Part shown: one piece after another, positions 17,122-24,385 of the stretch
How positions within the stretch are numbered: the first letter of the stretch is position 1
Layout of the letters: each line of letters opens with the position of its first letter
Notes under the pieces: generated by a model
Seen by the model: only the letters and a program-made list of their open reading frames with translations
Databases searched by the model: none
What the model was told of the DNA's origin: nothing
Position numbers and translations under genes: made by a program
NCBI RefSeq assembly: GCF_000620165.1
Contig: NZ_JHVN01000005.1
Span: 1-64,000, forward strand
Origin: Anoxybacillus tepidamans PS2
GTDB taxonomy: Bacteria > Bacillota > Bacilli > Bacillales > Anoxybacillaceae
DNA length: 64,000 nt
Direction: 5' to 3'

Positions 17122-17130
17122 AAATGCTTC

Positions 17131-17166
17131 GGCACCAGGATGGCACCAACCGTTATTTTGGCACCA
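17131..17166. repeat. Three GGCACCA repeats next to the integrase (candidate arm sites)
   Basis: GGCACCA occurs at 17131-17137, 17142-17148 and 17160-17166, in one orientation, between the integrase stop and the tRNA-Val gene. Short direct repeats at this position are typical arm-type binding sites for the integrase N-terminal domain. Confidence 0.5.
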
Positions 17167-17242
17167 TTCTGAGTGCTTGCCTATAAAAACGAAAAAGCCT
17201 GAAACCCTTGATACACAAGGACTTCAAGCTTCTGTCTTATGA

Positions 17243-17315
17243 TGATTCCGACTGGGCTCGAACCAGCGACCTCTACCCTGTCAAGGTAGCGCTCTCCCAG
17301 CTGAGCTACGGAATC
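17243..17315 (-). tRNA. tRNA-Val (anticodon GAC); probable attachment site
   Basis: The minus strand folds as a complete cloverleaf: acceptor GATTCCG with CGGAATC, D stem GCTC/GAGC, anticodon stem CTACC/GGTAG with loop TTGACAG (anticodon GAC, valine) and T arm GCTGG TTCGAGC CCAGT. The discriminator base is A and CCA is not encoded. Its 3' end faces the integrase gene, the normal geometry for integration into a tRNA 3' end, with the tRNA rebuilt by the element. I did not find the matching second copy of the 3' end in the window. Confidence 0.95.
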
Positions 17316-17431
17316 GTATGATATTGAGTTCCTTATCGAACACACTACCTATTATATAGACGGGGATATAGTTTGTCAAATATTTTTTTTCAAAAGTGTT
17401 ATTCAATTTCATCATTGATTTTTCGTTAAAG

Positions 17432-17463
17432 AAAAAAGCCGATTTTTTTATATCGGCTTTTTT
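17432..17463. terminator. Terminator between tRNA-Val and the membrane protein gene
   Basis: AAAAAAGCCGAT pairs with ATCGGCTTTTTT around an 8-nt loop; the A- and T-rich flanks let it act in both directions. It probably ends the minus-strand gene at 17526. Confidence 0.75.
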
Positions 17464-17525
17464 GACGTTCTTTTACGAACGCGTCCGTACTTCCATAAGA
17501 AAGTTCATTACATTTTTCATCATTA

Positions 17526-18380
17526 TTAATACCTATCGATTAAGCCTTCCTCAATAAGAATCTCTTCGAGCTCTAACTCTTCTGGATAGACCGGGTCGTT
17601 TACATTTTGGGATTCGTTTCCGCATTCAGGTTTGATATAAAATTCATCACCAGTGTATTCATACCCTTCTCCCGATATCGATTCTGTAGCGCCTACATCA
17701 ATACATTTTTGATCGATTTCTTCTTTGTTTCCTTTTTCATCAATATAAAAATACTTGTCTTCAATATCTCCGTATTTCTGTGGTGTTGAGATAAGCGCGT
17801 ATCCTTTTTCGTTAATCTTAACGACATCATAATCTCCTATTTTTTCAGGTTTCTGGGCATGTTTTATATTGTATACAACGATAAATTTTCCTACATATCC
17901 TTTTGGGATAAGGTAATAATAATGCGTTTTCTCCTCGGTCATGATCATCAATTGGGGTCCCACAAAAATTATGATACAAAAAAGCAGAATAACAGCAGTT
18001 CCTTTCAAAACAATGGTATTGAAAGAGGGTTTGACATTTCGCTTTCTGCGCCTTTGCCATTCCTCTGATAAGAAAAACAGCAAGGAACATATCACGCTAT
18101 ACATCCATAATTCTCTAATCATAAAAATGGTTAGAAGTCCGAATAAAATATGAATCCATGCGGCCGCGATAAATCGGTAACGAACGAGTTTCTTCGTTAT
18201 AATATCTGATAAAATCGAAACAGGTATTCCGTATAAAAAATTTCCTATTGCGGCATATATAAAGACAACTATGAAGTTAATAAATGGATTCTCTTCAAAT
18301 CCTTTTATGAAGTCTAACAAAAAAATACTTCCACTTAATGCCAACGTTGAAAAAAGAGCAGATTTTATCTTTCTTCCCAT
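17526..18380 (-). CDS. Membrane protein with a C-terminal extracytoplasmic domain, unrecognised
   Basis: The 284-residue product has about five hydrophobic segments in its first 150 residues (such as SALFSTLALSGSIFLLDF, then FIVVFIYAAIGNFLYGIPV) and then a soluble domain starting HYYYLIPKGYVGKFIVVYN. That motif resembles DUF6843-type domains, though the match is from memory. The tail is very acidic (EELELEEILIEEG). The start at 18380 is chosen for AAAGGAGAG 6 nt upstream; the frame opens earlier without a site. It lies outside the tRNA-bounded island. No function is proposed. Confidence 0.6.
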   Translation of the reverse strand: MGRKIKSALFSTLALSGSIFLLDFIKGFEENPFINFIVVFIYAAIGNFLYGIPVSILSDIITKKLVRYRFIAAAWIHILFGLLTIFMIRELWMYSVICSLLFFLSEEWQRRRKRNVKPSFNTIVLKGTAVILLFCIIIFVGPQLMIMTEEKTHYYYLIPKGYVGKFIVVYNIKHAQKPEKIGDYDVVKINEKGYALISTPQKYGDIEDKYFYIDEKGNKEEIDQKCIDVGATESISGEGYEYTGDEFYIKPECGNESQNVNDPVYPEELELEEILIEEGLIDRY

Positions 18381-18690
18381 GATACTCTCCTTTGATGTCA
18401 AATAAACAAAATTTAACGTTTGTTTTTCTTCACTCGTTCCACAAGAAATTATCACATAATGCTAACGTTCTGTCTATTGGAAATAGTGGATGGTCACATG
18501 AACCTGCTCGCTCGTTTAACAAGAAATTCATCAACGATGTATAACAGAGTTTTTTTACCTTCCAGTTCTTTGCTTTTCGGCCCATTTCCATGCACTAAAT
18601 GAAAAATTTGACCCGTGACATTCTCCCATTGCTCTGATTCCTTTTTTTGTGATATGATGACAAGAAACACTTTTAAGCGGAGGGATTTTG

Positions 18691-19227
18691 ATGAGATGCG
18701 TCACGCTTGAGGATGTGTTTGTTCATCCGATTGCGCAAAAATATTTGAAGCGGTCTGGCATCGCCCATGCGATTGCGGTGGCGTATCATGCGTATCGGTT
18801 CGCCCTCAACCATGGTGTGAATGTCGATTTAGCGACGAAAGCCGCTCTATTGCATGATATCGGCCATTATGAATGGTACTCGAACGGAACATGGGATTAC
18901 GAGAAATATAAACAAAATGACATCCATGCGATTAAAGGGGCGGAGCGCGCGCATAAGCTGCTCATTCGCCTGGGGGAACATCCGAAAAATGCAAAGGAAA
19001 TCGCCCTGGCGATCCTCTTGCATACGGACTCTTACCTTCCAGAAGGAGAGCTTAAGCGCAAGCCGCTGCAGACGGTGATCAAACTCGCGGACGAAGCGGA
19101 TGAAGAACCGGGCGGCAAGCATCATTACCGGCATATCGACGAAGCGCTCGCGCTGAAAAAAATTAGAGAGCTTGATGAATTGGTTGACAAGCAATTACAA
19201 AAAGAGCGGCTTGATTATATTATATAA
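18691..19227 (+). CDS. HD-domain phosphohydrolase
   Basis: The 178-residue protein has the HD metal-binding pattern: an early His in SGIAHAIAVAYHAYRF, the central LLHDIGHYEW motif (H and D), a later His in ILLHTDSY and the Asp of KLADEADEE. HD proteins of this size hydrolyse phosphate esters of nucleotides or similar molecules; the substrate cannot be told. The ATG at 18691 follows GCGGAGGG with good spacing. It converges with metC, with a shared hairpin between the genes. Confidence 0.8.
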   Translation: MRCVTLEDVFVHPIAQKYLKRSGIAHAIAVAYHAYRFALNHGVNVDLATKAALLHDIGHYEWYSNGTWDYEKYKQNDIHAIKGAERAHKLLIRLGEHPKNAKEIALAILLHTDSYLPEGELKRKPLQTVIKLADEADEEPGGKHHYRHIDEALALKKIRELDELVDKQLQKERLDYII

Positions 19228-19254
19228 GGCTAGGCGAATATAGCGCCTAGCCTT
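19226..19254. terminator. Hairpin between convergent HD-domain and metC genes
   Basis: AAGGCTAGGC pairs with GCCTAGCCTT across a short loop, covering the two stop codons. There is no long T-run, so it is a weak bidirectional terminator or a transcript-stabilising stem. Confidence 0.55.
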
Positions 19255-20425
19255 CAACTGTGATCGGCTTGTTTGCGACATGAAAGAGCGCTTCGTTAAA
19301 GTCGGCAATTAAATCATCCGCTGCTTCCAATCCGACGCTTAAACGAAGCAGCCCGTCGGTAATTCCCCGGCGATGCCGCTCCTCTTTCGGCATGGCCGCA
19401 TGCGACATTTTTGCCGGGTACGATAAAATCGACTCCACCGCCCCTAAGCTCACCGCAAATACCGGAATTTTCACGTGCTTCACAAACGTGCGCACCGCTT
19501 CTTCGTCCGCTAAACGGAACGACAGCACCGCACCAAAGCCGGCTGCTTGATAGCGCTGCACCGAATGGCCGGAATGATATGAAAGCCCCGGATAATACAC
19601 TTCCTCCACTTTCGGATGTTTCGCTAAAAAGGAAGCGATTTTCATCGCTGATTCGCTCGATTGTTTGAGGCGGACATGAAGCGTTTTTAAACCGCGCAAG
19701 ACAAGCCACGCATCCTGCACTCCCAAGACGGCGCCAAACGCGTTTTGCAGCTTATATAACCGCTCCGCTAGCTTCGGATCTTTGACGACGGCAAGCCCCG
19801 CGACGACATCGCTATGGCCGGATAAAAATTTTGTGGCGCTATGAAGAACGACATCGACGCCGAGCTCAAGCGGCCGCTGCAAGGCAGGCGTCATAAACGT
19901 ATTGTCCAAAAACGTTAAACAGCCGTTTGCTTTCGCCAATTTCACGATGCCGCGAATATCCGTCACTTTTAATAACGGGTTGGACGGCGTTTCTACATAA
20001 ATTACTTTCGTGTTCGGCCGGATATGTGAAGCGACTTCGTGCAAATCGGTCATGTCGACAAACGTATACTCGATGCCAAAGCGGCTTAACACCTCGGTAA
20101 TCATTCGATACGTCCCGCCGTACACATCTTCCGTCACAAGCACATGGTCGCCTTTTGACAACAGCAAAAACGCCGTGGAAATGGCCGCCATGCCGGACGA
20201 AAAAGCAAATCCCCGCACCCCGCCTTCCAACTCGGCAATCGTCTCCTCTAACGCCTCGCGCGTCGGGTTGCCGGAACGGCTGTAATCGTATTTGCCGAAC
20301 TCGTCAAAATCGAACTGGTGAAACGTGGACGCGTGCTGAATCGGCACGCTGACCGCGCCTGTTTCCTTGTCAACTTTCCATTTGTTATGCAACAAATTGG
20401 TTTGAAATGAAAATGATGAACCCAT
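19247..20425 (-). CDS. metC: Cystathionine beta-lyase
   Basis: The 392-residue protein is a PLP enzyme of the Cys/Met metabolism family, with the PLP lysine at about residue 199 in HSATKFLSGHSD and the phosphate-site region AFSSGMAAIS (74-83). In Bacillus the second gene of the metI-metC operon converts cystathionine to homocysteine, and this copy matches that position and length. It starts 4 nt after the metI stop. It is thus controlled by the upstream SAM riboswitch and made when methionine is short. Confidence 0.92.
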   Translation of the reverse strand: MGSSFSFQTNLLHNKWKVDKETGAVSVPIQHASTFHQFDFDEFGKYDYSRSGNPTREALEETIAELEGGVRGFAFSSGMAAISTAFLLLSKGDHVLVTEDVYGGTYRMITEVLSRFGIEYTFVDMTDLHEVASHIRPNTKVIYVETPSNPLLKVTDIRGIVKLAKANGCLTFLDNTFMTPALQRPLELGVDVVLHSATKFLSGHSDVVAGLAVVKDPKLAERLYKLQNAFGAVLGVQDAWLVLRGLKTLHVRLKQSSESAMKIASFLAKHPKVEEVYYPGLSYHSGHSVQRYQAAGFGAVLSFRLADEEAVRTFVKHVKIPVFAVSLGAVESILSYPAKMSHAAMPKEERHRRGITDGLLRLSVGLEAADDLIADFNEALFHVANKPITVEG

Positions 20426-20429
20426 GCCG

Positions 20430-21533
20430 CTACACCTCTTTCATATGTTTCAAGGCTTGCGATAAATCAGCGATTAAATCCTCGACATGCTCGATGCCGA
20501 CCGAAAACCGCAATAAACGGTTACAAACGCCGTTGGCGATGCGCACTTCCTCTGGAATATCCGCATGCGTTTGCGTCGCCGGGTACGTAATAAAGCTTTC
20601 CACGCCGCCGAGGCTTTCGGCAAACGTAATCAGCTGTAAGCTTTGCAAGAAGCGATTGACCCAGCGTTCGTCCCGCACGCGAAACGACAGCATTCCGCCC
20701 CGCCCCGGATAGAGCACGTCGGTCACATCTTCGTGCGCCGCTAAAAATTCGCTAATTCGCCGCGCGTTTTCTTCGTGCTGCCGCATGCGCAGCGCCAGCG
20801 TCTTCATGCCGCGGATTAACAGCCACGAGTCAAACGGCGACAACACCGCTCCGATGGCGTTGTGATATTCAGCCAACCGTTGACAGAGCTCCTCTCCCTT
20901 GGCGACGACAAGCCCCGCTAGCACGTCGTTATGGCCGCCTAAATATTTCGTCGCGCTATGAATGACAATATCCGCTCCTTGTTCAATCGGCCGCTGGATC
21001 ACCGGCGTGTAAAACGTATTATCGACAATAAGCAGCAATCCGTGCCGCTTAGCGAGTTTAGCGACTTCGCCAATGTCGGTCTCCTGCATGAGCGGATTGG
21101 TCGGCGTTTCAAGGAAAATGGCTTTCGTTTTCTCCGAAATCGATTCCTCCACTAATTGTATGTCGCGAAAATCGACGTAATGAAAGTCCAAGCCGTACTT
21201 TCTCCATCCTCTTTCAAAAAGCCGGTATGTACCGCCATAAAGATCGGCGGATACTAAAAACTCGTCGCCGCTTTCAAACAAAGCAAGCACCGTTTGGATC
21301 GCAGCCATCCCTGAGCTGAAGGCATAGCCTTGGTCGCCGCCTTCTAGTTTGGCGATCGCTTCCTCGATAATTTTTCGCGTCGGATTGCCCGTCCGAATGT
21401 AATCAAACCCGGTCGATTGTCCAATTCCTTCATGGCGATAGGCGGTCGAAAAATAGACCGGCGGGTTGACCGTCCCTGTTGCGTTCTCGCTTCGATTCCC
21501 AATTTGCGCAAGCACCGTTTCCACTTTTTCCAT
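20430..21533 (-). CDS. metI: Cystathionine gamma-synthase / O-acylhomoserine sulfhydrylase-type enzyme
   Basis: The 367-residue protein closely resembles Bacillus MetI: FDYIRTGNPTRK (43-54), AFSSGMAAIQTVLALF (71-86), the PLP lysine at about 196 in HSATKYLGGHND, and a C-terminal RLLRFSVGIEH. It joins an acylhomoserine with cysteine to make cystathionine (some family members accept sulfide). The ATG at 21533 is preferred because AAAGGGGAG lies 7 nt upstream; an in-frame ATG at 21554 overlaps this site. Expression should be controlled by the S-box leader at 21561-21719. Confidence 0.92.
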   Translation of the reverse strand: MEKVETVLAQIGNRSENATGTVNPPVYFSTAYRHEGIGQSTGFDYIRTGNPTRKIIEEAIAKLEGGDQGYAFSSGMAAIQTVLALFESGDEFLVSADLYGGTYRLFERGWRKYGLDFHYVDFRDIQLVEESISEKTKAIFLETPTNPLMQETDIGEVAKLAKRHGLLLIVDNTFYTPVIQRPIEQGADIVIHSATKYLGGHNDVLAGLVVAKGEELCQRLAEYHNAIGAVLSPFDSWLLIRGMKTLALRMRQHEENARRISEFLAAHEDVTDVLYPGRGGMLSFRVRDERWVNRFLQSLQLITFAESLGGVESFITYPATQTHADIPEEVRIANGVCNRLLRFSVGIEHVEDLIADLSQALKHMKEV

Positions 21534-21559
21534 CCAAGCTCTCCCCTTTTTCATAAAAT

Positions 21560-21589
21560 AAAAAAAGTCTTCTTAAGAAGAAGACTTTA
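21560..21589 (-). terminator. Terminator of the metI SAM riboswitch
   Basis: On the minus strand AGTCTTCTTC pairs with the AAGAAGACT arm and is followed by TTTTTTTATTTTA, just before metI. With SAM bound, this intrinsic terminator should form and stop transcription of metI-metC. Confidence 0.85.
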
Positions 21590-21610
21590 CATACGAACGA
21601 AGCGCTTCTT

Positions 21611-21719
21611 CTTATCTTTCGAATTGACCGAAACCAATTCGCTGGATTTAGCACCTGACCGATACCGGCTGGTTGCTGAAGCTTCACTGGGCCAGTTCCC
21701 TCCGCTTCTCTTGATAAGA
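21611..21719 (-). promoter_or_regulatory. SAM-I (S-box) riboswitch aptamer
   Basis: The minus strand has the S-box core in order: CTTATCAAGAGAAGCGGAGG, then AACTGGCCC, TGAAGCTTCAGCAACC, GGTGCTAAATCC and a closing GAAAGATAAG that pairs with the 5' CTTATC. This is the aptamer that binds S-adenosylmethionine. It is followed by a terminator and the metI-metC operon, a classical target. Confidence 0.96.
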
Positions 21720-21726
21720 AAGCAAA

Positions 21727-21756
21727 ACGATATGGAATTTTCTAATTTTCTATCAA
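21727..21756 (-). promoter_or_regulatory. Candidate SigA promoter of the metI leader
   Basis: TTGATA and TATCGT hexamers separated by 18 bp on the minus strand put the start point just before the riboswitch. The -10 is a poor match, so confidence is low. Confidence 0.35.
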
Positions 21757-21833
21757 TTTACATGATTTTCTGGCAATTTGCAAGTTATTTTTTTATTGCA
21801 CAAGTATTGAATATCCATTCTTTTACCTAAACA

Positions 21834-21974
21834 CTAGCTTTTCTGCCGAAGTCGGCAAGCAAATAGCTTGCCGACTAGGCATTTGGTAGACATGCCCCCT
21901 CGAACAATGAACGCTTTGCGGGCAAATGAATGTTGCCCGTTGCGTTATTGTTCGAGGGGAGGCAGAAAAGCTAG
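21834..21974. repeat. 141-nt nested palindromic element of unknown nature
   Basis: An outer perfect 14-bp inverted repeat, CTAGCTTTTCTGCC (21834-21847) and GGCAGAAAAGCTAG (21961-21974), encloses two further stems: GTCGGCAAG/CTTGCCGAC (21851-21875), and a long arm with CCCCTCGAACAAT and ATTGTTCGAGGGG that continues inwards through AACGC/GCGTT and CGGGCAA/TTGCCCG. There is no open frame. It lies between the metI leader and the end of the dehydrogenase gene. It looks like a palindromic mobile unit (REP or MITE-like) or a structured RNA. Confidence 0.75.
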
Positions 21975-22002
21975 GAATATTGGATCATCAACACACCTGT
22001 TT

Positions 22003-22779
22003 TTACTGTGCTGTATACCCCCCGTCGATGACAATTGCCTGGCCTGTAATGCCTTTGGCTTTTTCGCTCGCCAAAAAGAGCGCATAGTCGGCGATTTCTT
22101 CGACGGAAAGCAGCCGGCGTTGCGGAACAAGCGGATAAATGACTTCCTCTAGCACGTTTTCTAGCGGGACGTTTCTTGTCGCTGCCAAATCGGAAAGCTG
22201 GTTGCGCACAAGCGGCGTATCGACATAGCCGGGGCATAAAGCGTTGACCGTGATTCCGTGCGCTGCTCCTTCGAGCGCCGCCACCTTCGTTAAGCCGATC
22301 ACCCCGTGCTTGGCGCTATTGTAGGCCGCTTTTCCAGCGAAACCGACCAATCCGTTAATCGACGCCATGTTAATAATGCGGCCGTATTGTTGCTGTTTCA
22401 TGATCGGAAAAGCGTGTTTGATCGCCAAAAACGGCGCCACAAGCATGACGCGGACGAGCGTTTCAAACCGTTCGGTCGGAAATTGATCGATCGGCGCCAC
22501 ATGCTGCAGCCCGGCATTGTTGACTAAAATATCGAGGCGCCCGTATTGTGCCATCGTTTTCTCAATCGCTGATTGAATTTCCTCTTCCATCGTTACGTCA
22601 CATTTAAAACCGATCGCTTCCCCTCCTTCGCTAACGAGCGACTGAGCCGCTTCCTGCACCGCTTCTCCGTTAATATCGGTAAGAACGACTTTCGCCCCTT
22701 GCTGCGCAAAACGTTGGGCTATTTCGAATCCGATCCCTCGCGCGGCTCCTGTGATGAACATTACGTGATTGCGTACCAT
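22003..22779 (-). CDS. bdhA: 3-hydroxybutyrate dehydrogenase (short-chain dehydrogenase)
   Basis: The 258-residue SDR enzyme has the NAD-binding TGAARGIG (10-17), NNAG in DILVNNAGLQH, the catalytic YNSAKHG (Tyr-x3-Lys) and the C-terminal GQAIVIDGGY. The HVAPIDQF and GFAGKAAYNSAKHG segments are typical of D-3-hydroxybutyrate dehydrogenase, which oxidises 3-hydroxybutyrate to acetoacetate with NAD. Its partner is the GntP-family permease upstream, transcribed first from a sigma-54 promoter. Other SDR substrates cannot be excluded by sequence alone. The start has a GGAGGT-like site. Confidence 0.85.
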   Translation of the reverse strand: MVRNHVMFITGAARGIGFEIAQRFAQQGAKVVLTDINGEAVQEAAQSLVSEGGEAIGFKCDVTMEEEIQSAIEKTMAQYGRLDILVNNAGLQHVAPIDQFPTERFETLVRVMLVAPFLAIKHAFPIMKQQQYGRIINMASINGLVGFAGKAAYNSAKHGVIGLTKVAALEGAAHGITVNALCPGYVDTPLVRNQLSDLAATRNVPLENVLEEVIYPLVPQRRLLSVEEIADYALFLASEKAKGITGQAIVIDGGYTAQ

Positions 22780-22796
22780 TTGGTAAACCTCCTATT

Positions 22797-24116
22797 TTAA
22801 ATCCCTAACCCCAATGAGAATAAGATGATGGCAAGGACTGTCCCAAGCACCGGAACGATCACGGTTAGCGCGCCGACCGCCCCGTATGCATCGCGGTGCG
22901 TTTCACCGCAAATCGCGCGGATCGTTGTGACGACATACCCGTTATGCGGCAGTGAATCGAGCCCGCCTGACGAGATCGCTACAACTCGGTGCAGCGCTTC
23001 CGGATTGACTCCTAAATCTAAGTAATGCGGCGCTAAAAGCGGCAACGCGATCGCCTGGCCTCCGGAAGCGGAACCGGTGATTCCCGCGATAACGCTGACA
23101 GCGATAGCGCTACCAATGAGCGGGCTTCCTGGAATGTTTGTAATCGCATGTACAGCCTCTGTAAAGGCTGGAACGGCTTTCGCTACGCCGCCAAAGCCAA
23201 CAACGGCTGCCGTGTTTCCTAGCGCAATGAGCGCGCCAAGCGTCCCTTCTGAAACGGCACCGGCAAAATTGCGAAAATAGTTTCGATTCAAAGCGTACGC
23301 CGCAATCACGCCGCCAAGCAATGCGATAATTAAAGCCGATTCCTTTAACGAATTATGGAACACAAAAGCGATGATTAACACGACCGCAAGCGGAGCCATG
23401 CCAGCGATTGGATGCGGCAGCGGCTTATCGCTTACTTCCGGATCGCCTTCTCTCGGAATGAACCGCTCGCCGTTTGCAACCGCTTTCATAATCATTCGCT
23501 TTAGCCACCAATATCCGAAAACAGCCATGAATACGGCGACAATAATGCTTACTTCCCATCCGGCGTAAGGCGACGTTTTTAAATATTGAATCGGAATCCA
23601 GTTTTGAATTTCCGGTGAACCGGCCGATGTCATCGTAAACGTCACCGAACCGAACGCCAACGCCCCCGGAATGAAACGGCGCGGCAAATCGGCCTGCTTA
23701 AATAAGCTCACAGCCATTGGATAGACGGAAAAGGCAACGACAAACAAGCTCACTCCGCCATATGTTAATACGGCACAAGCAAGCACGACAGCAAGCGCGG
23801 CCCGCTTCACTCCAAGCTTGTCGACAATCCATTTGGAAACGCTCTCCGCTGCCCCGCTGTCCTCCATCACCTTGCCGAAAATCGCACCTAATAAAAACAT
23901 TAAATACCATGATTGAATGAAGCTTGAAAAACCAGCCATATAATTCCCGACAAAATTGGCTTCTCCCTCGCCAACCAGCTGCGGAAACAGCGGCATTCCG
24001 CTCAATACGGCAACGATGAGCGCACACAGCGGCGCCGCAATGAATAAGTTCATGCCTCGCATCGTCAAATAAATTAATAATGCCAGTCCCCCGATTAGAC
24101 CGATCATACTCCACAT
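22797..24116 (-). CDS. GntP-family permease, probable 3-hydroxybutyrate uptake
   Basis: This 439-residue membrane protein has about 12 hydrophobic segments and the GntP-family features AAPLCALIVAVLSG, ITGSASGGQAIALPLL and DSLPHNGYVVTT. GntP relatives carry gluconate or other carboxylates; with a 3-hydroxybutyrate dehydrogenase 17 nt downstream, hydroxybutyrate is the likely substrate, as for YxjC in Bacillus. The ATG at 24116 follows AGGGGGTG; the upstream in-frame extension overlaps the sigma-54 promoter and is not translated. Confidence 0.85.
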   Translation of the reverse strand: MWSMIGLIGGLALLIYLTMRGMNLFIAAPLCALIVAVLSGMPLFPQLVGEGEANFVGNYMAGFSSFIQSWYLMFLLGAIFGKVMEDSGAAESVSKWIVDKLGVKRAALAVVLACAVLTYGGVSLFVVAFSVYPMAVSLFKQADLPRRFIPGALAFGSVTFTMTSAGSPEIQNWIPIQYLKTSPYAGWEVSIIVAVFMAVFGYWWLKRMIMKAVANGERFIPREGDPEVSDKPLPHPIAGMAPLAVVLIIAFVFHNSLKESALIIALLGGVIAAYALNRNYFRNFAGAVSEGTLGALIALGNTAAVVGFGGVAKAVPAFTEAVHAITNIPGSPLIGSAIAVSVIAGITGSASGGQAIALPLLAPHYLDLGVNPEALHRVVAISSGGLDSLPHNGYVVTTIRAICGETHRDAYGAVGALTVIVPVLGTVLAIILFSLGLGI

Positions 24117-24225
24117 TTCCCAACACCCCCTATGTGCATTTCGCAAAATATGAGACACTGCCGATGGAACTTCAGCTTTCTTTGATCCATCCCTCCTTAT
24201 CGAAAAGCGTTCGCTTTTTTCTTTT

Positions 24226-24240
24226 GCAAAAACTGTGCCA
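24226..24240 (-). promoter_or_regulatory. Sigma-54 (-24/-12) promoter of the permease-dehydrogenase operon
   Basis: On the minus strand TGGCAC-AGTTT-TTGC matches the sigma-54 consensus TGGCAC-N5-TTGC exactly, 110 bp upstream of the permease ATG. The next gene upstream encodes a sigma-54 activator, which fits. Confidence 0.9.
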
Positions 24241-24298
24241 AGAAAAATAGAAAGAAAATAAATCATATCCCAACTATGTTTGTAGCGATTGTTTCCAT

Positions 24299-24310
24299 CA
24301 TTCCGGAATG
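24299..24310. promoter_or_regulatory. Candidate activator binding site (palindrome)
   Basis: CATTCCGGAATG is a perfect 12-bp palindrome about 60 bp upstream of the -24 element. Related ATTCCG/CGGAAT arms recur at 24346-24383. It is a plausible upstream activating sequence for the neighbouring Fis-type activator. Confidence 0.5.
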
Positions 24311-24340
24311 AGGACAAAAAAGACAAGGAATACACGCCTG

Positions 24341-24383
24341 AAAAAATTCCGTTTTTCCGGAACAGATTCCAGAAAAACGGAAT
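24341..24383 (-). terminator. Terminator of the sigma-54 activator gene
   Basis: ATTCCGTTTTTC (24346-24357) pairs with GAAAAACGGAAT (24372-24383), followed on the minus strand by six T residues. It lies 3 bp beyond the activator stop and may double as a binding site because it repeats the ATTCCG motif. Confidence 0.75.
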
Positions 24384-24385
24384 AC

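Noticed and set aside
22003-22237. Several frames opposite the dehydrogenase gene
   Set aside because: Antisense frames kept open by codon bias in GC-richer coding DNA; no start signals.
24346-24383. Purely an upstream activating site
   Set aside because: The stem is followed by a T-run right after the activator stop, so terminator is the primary reading; a regulatory role is kept only as a possibility.
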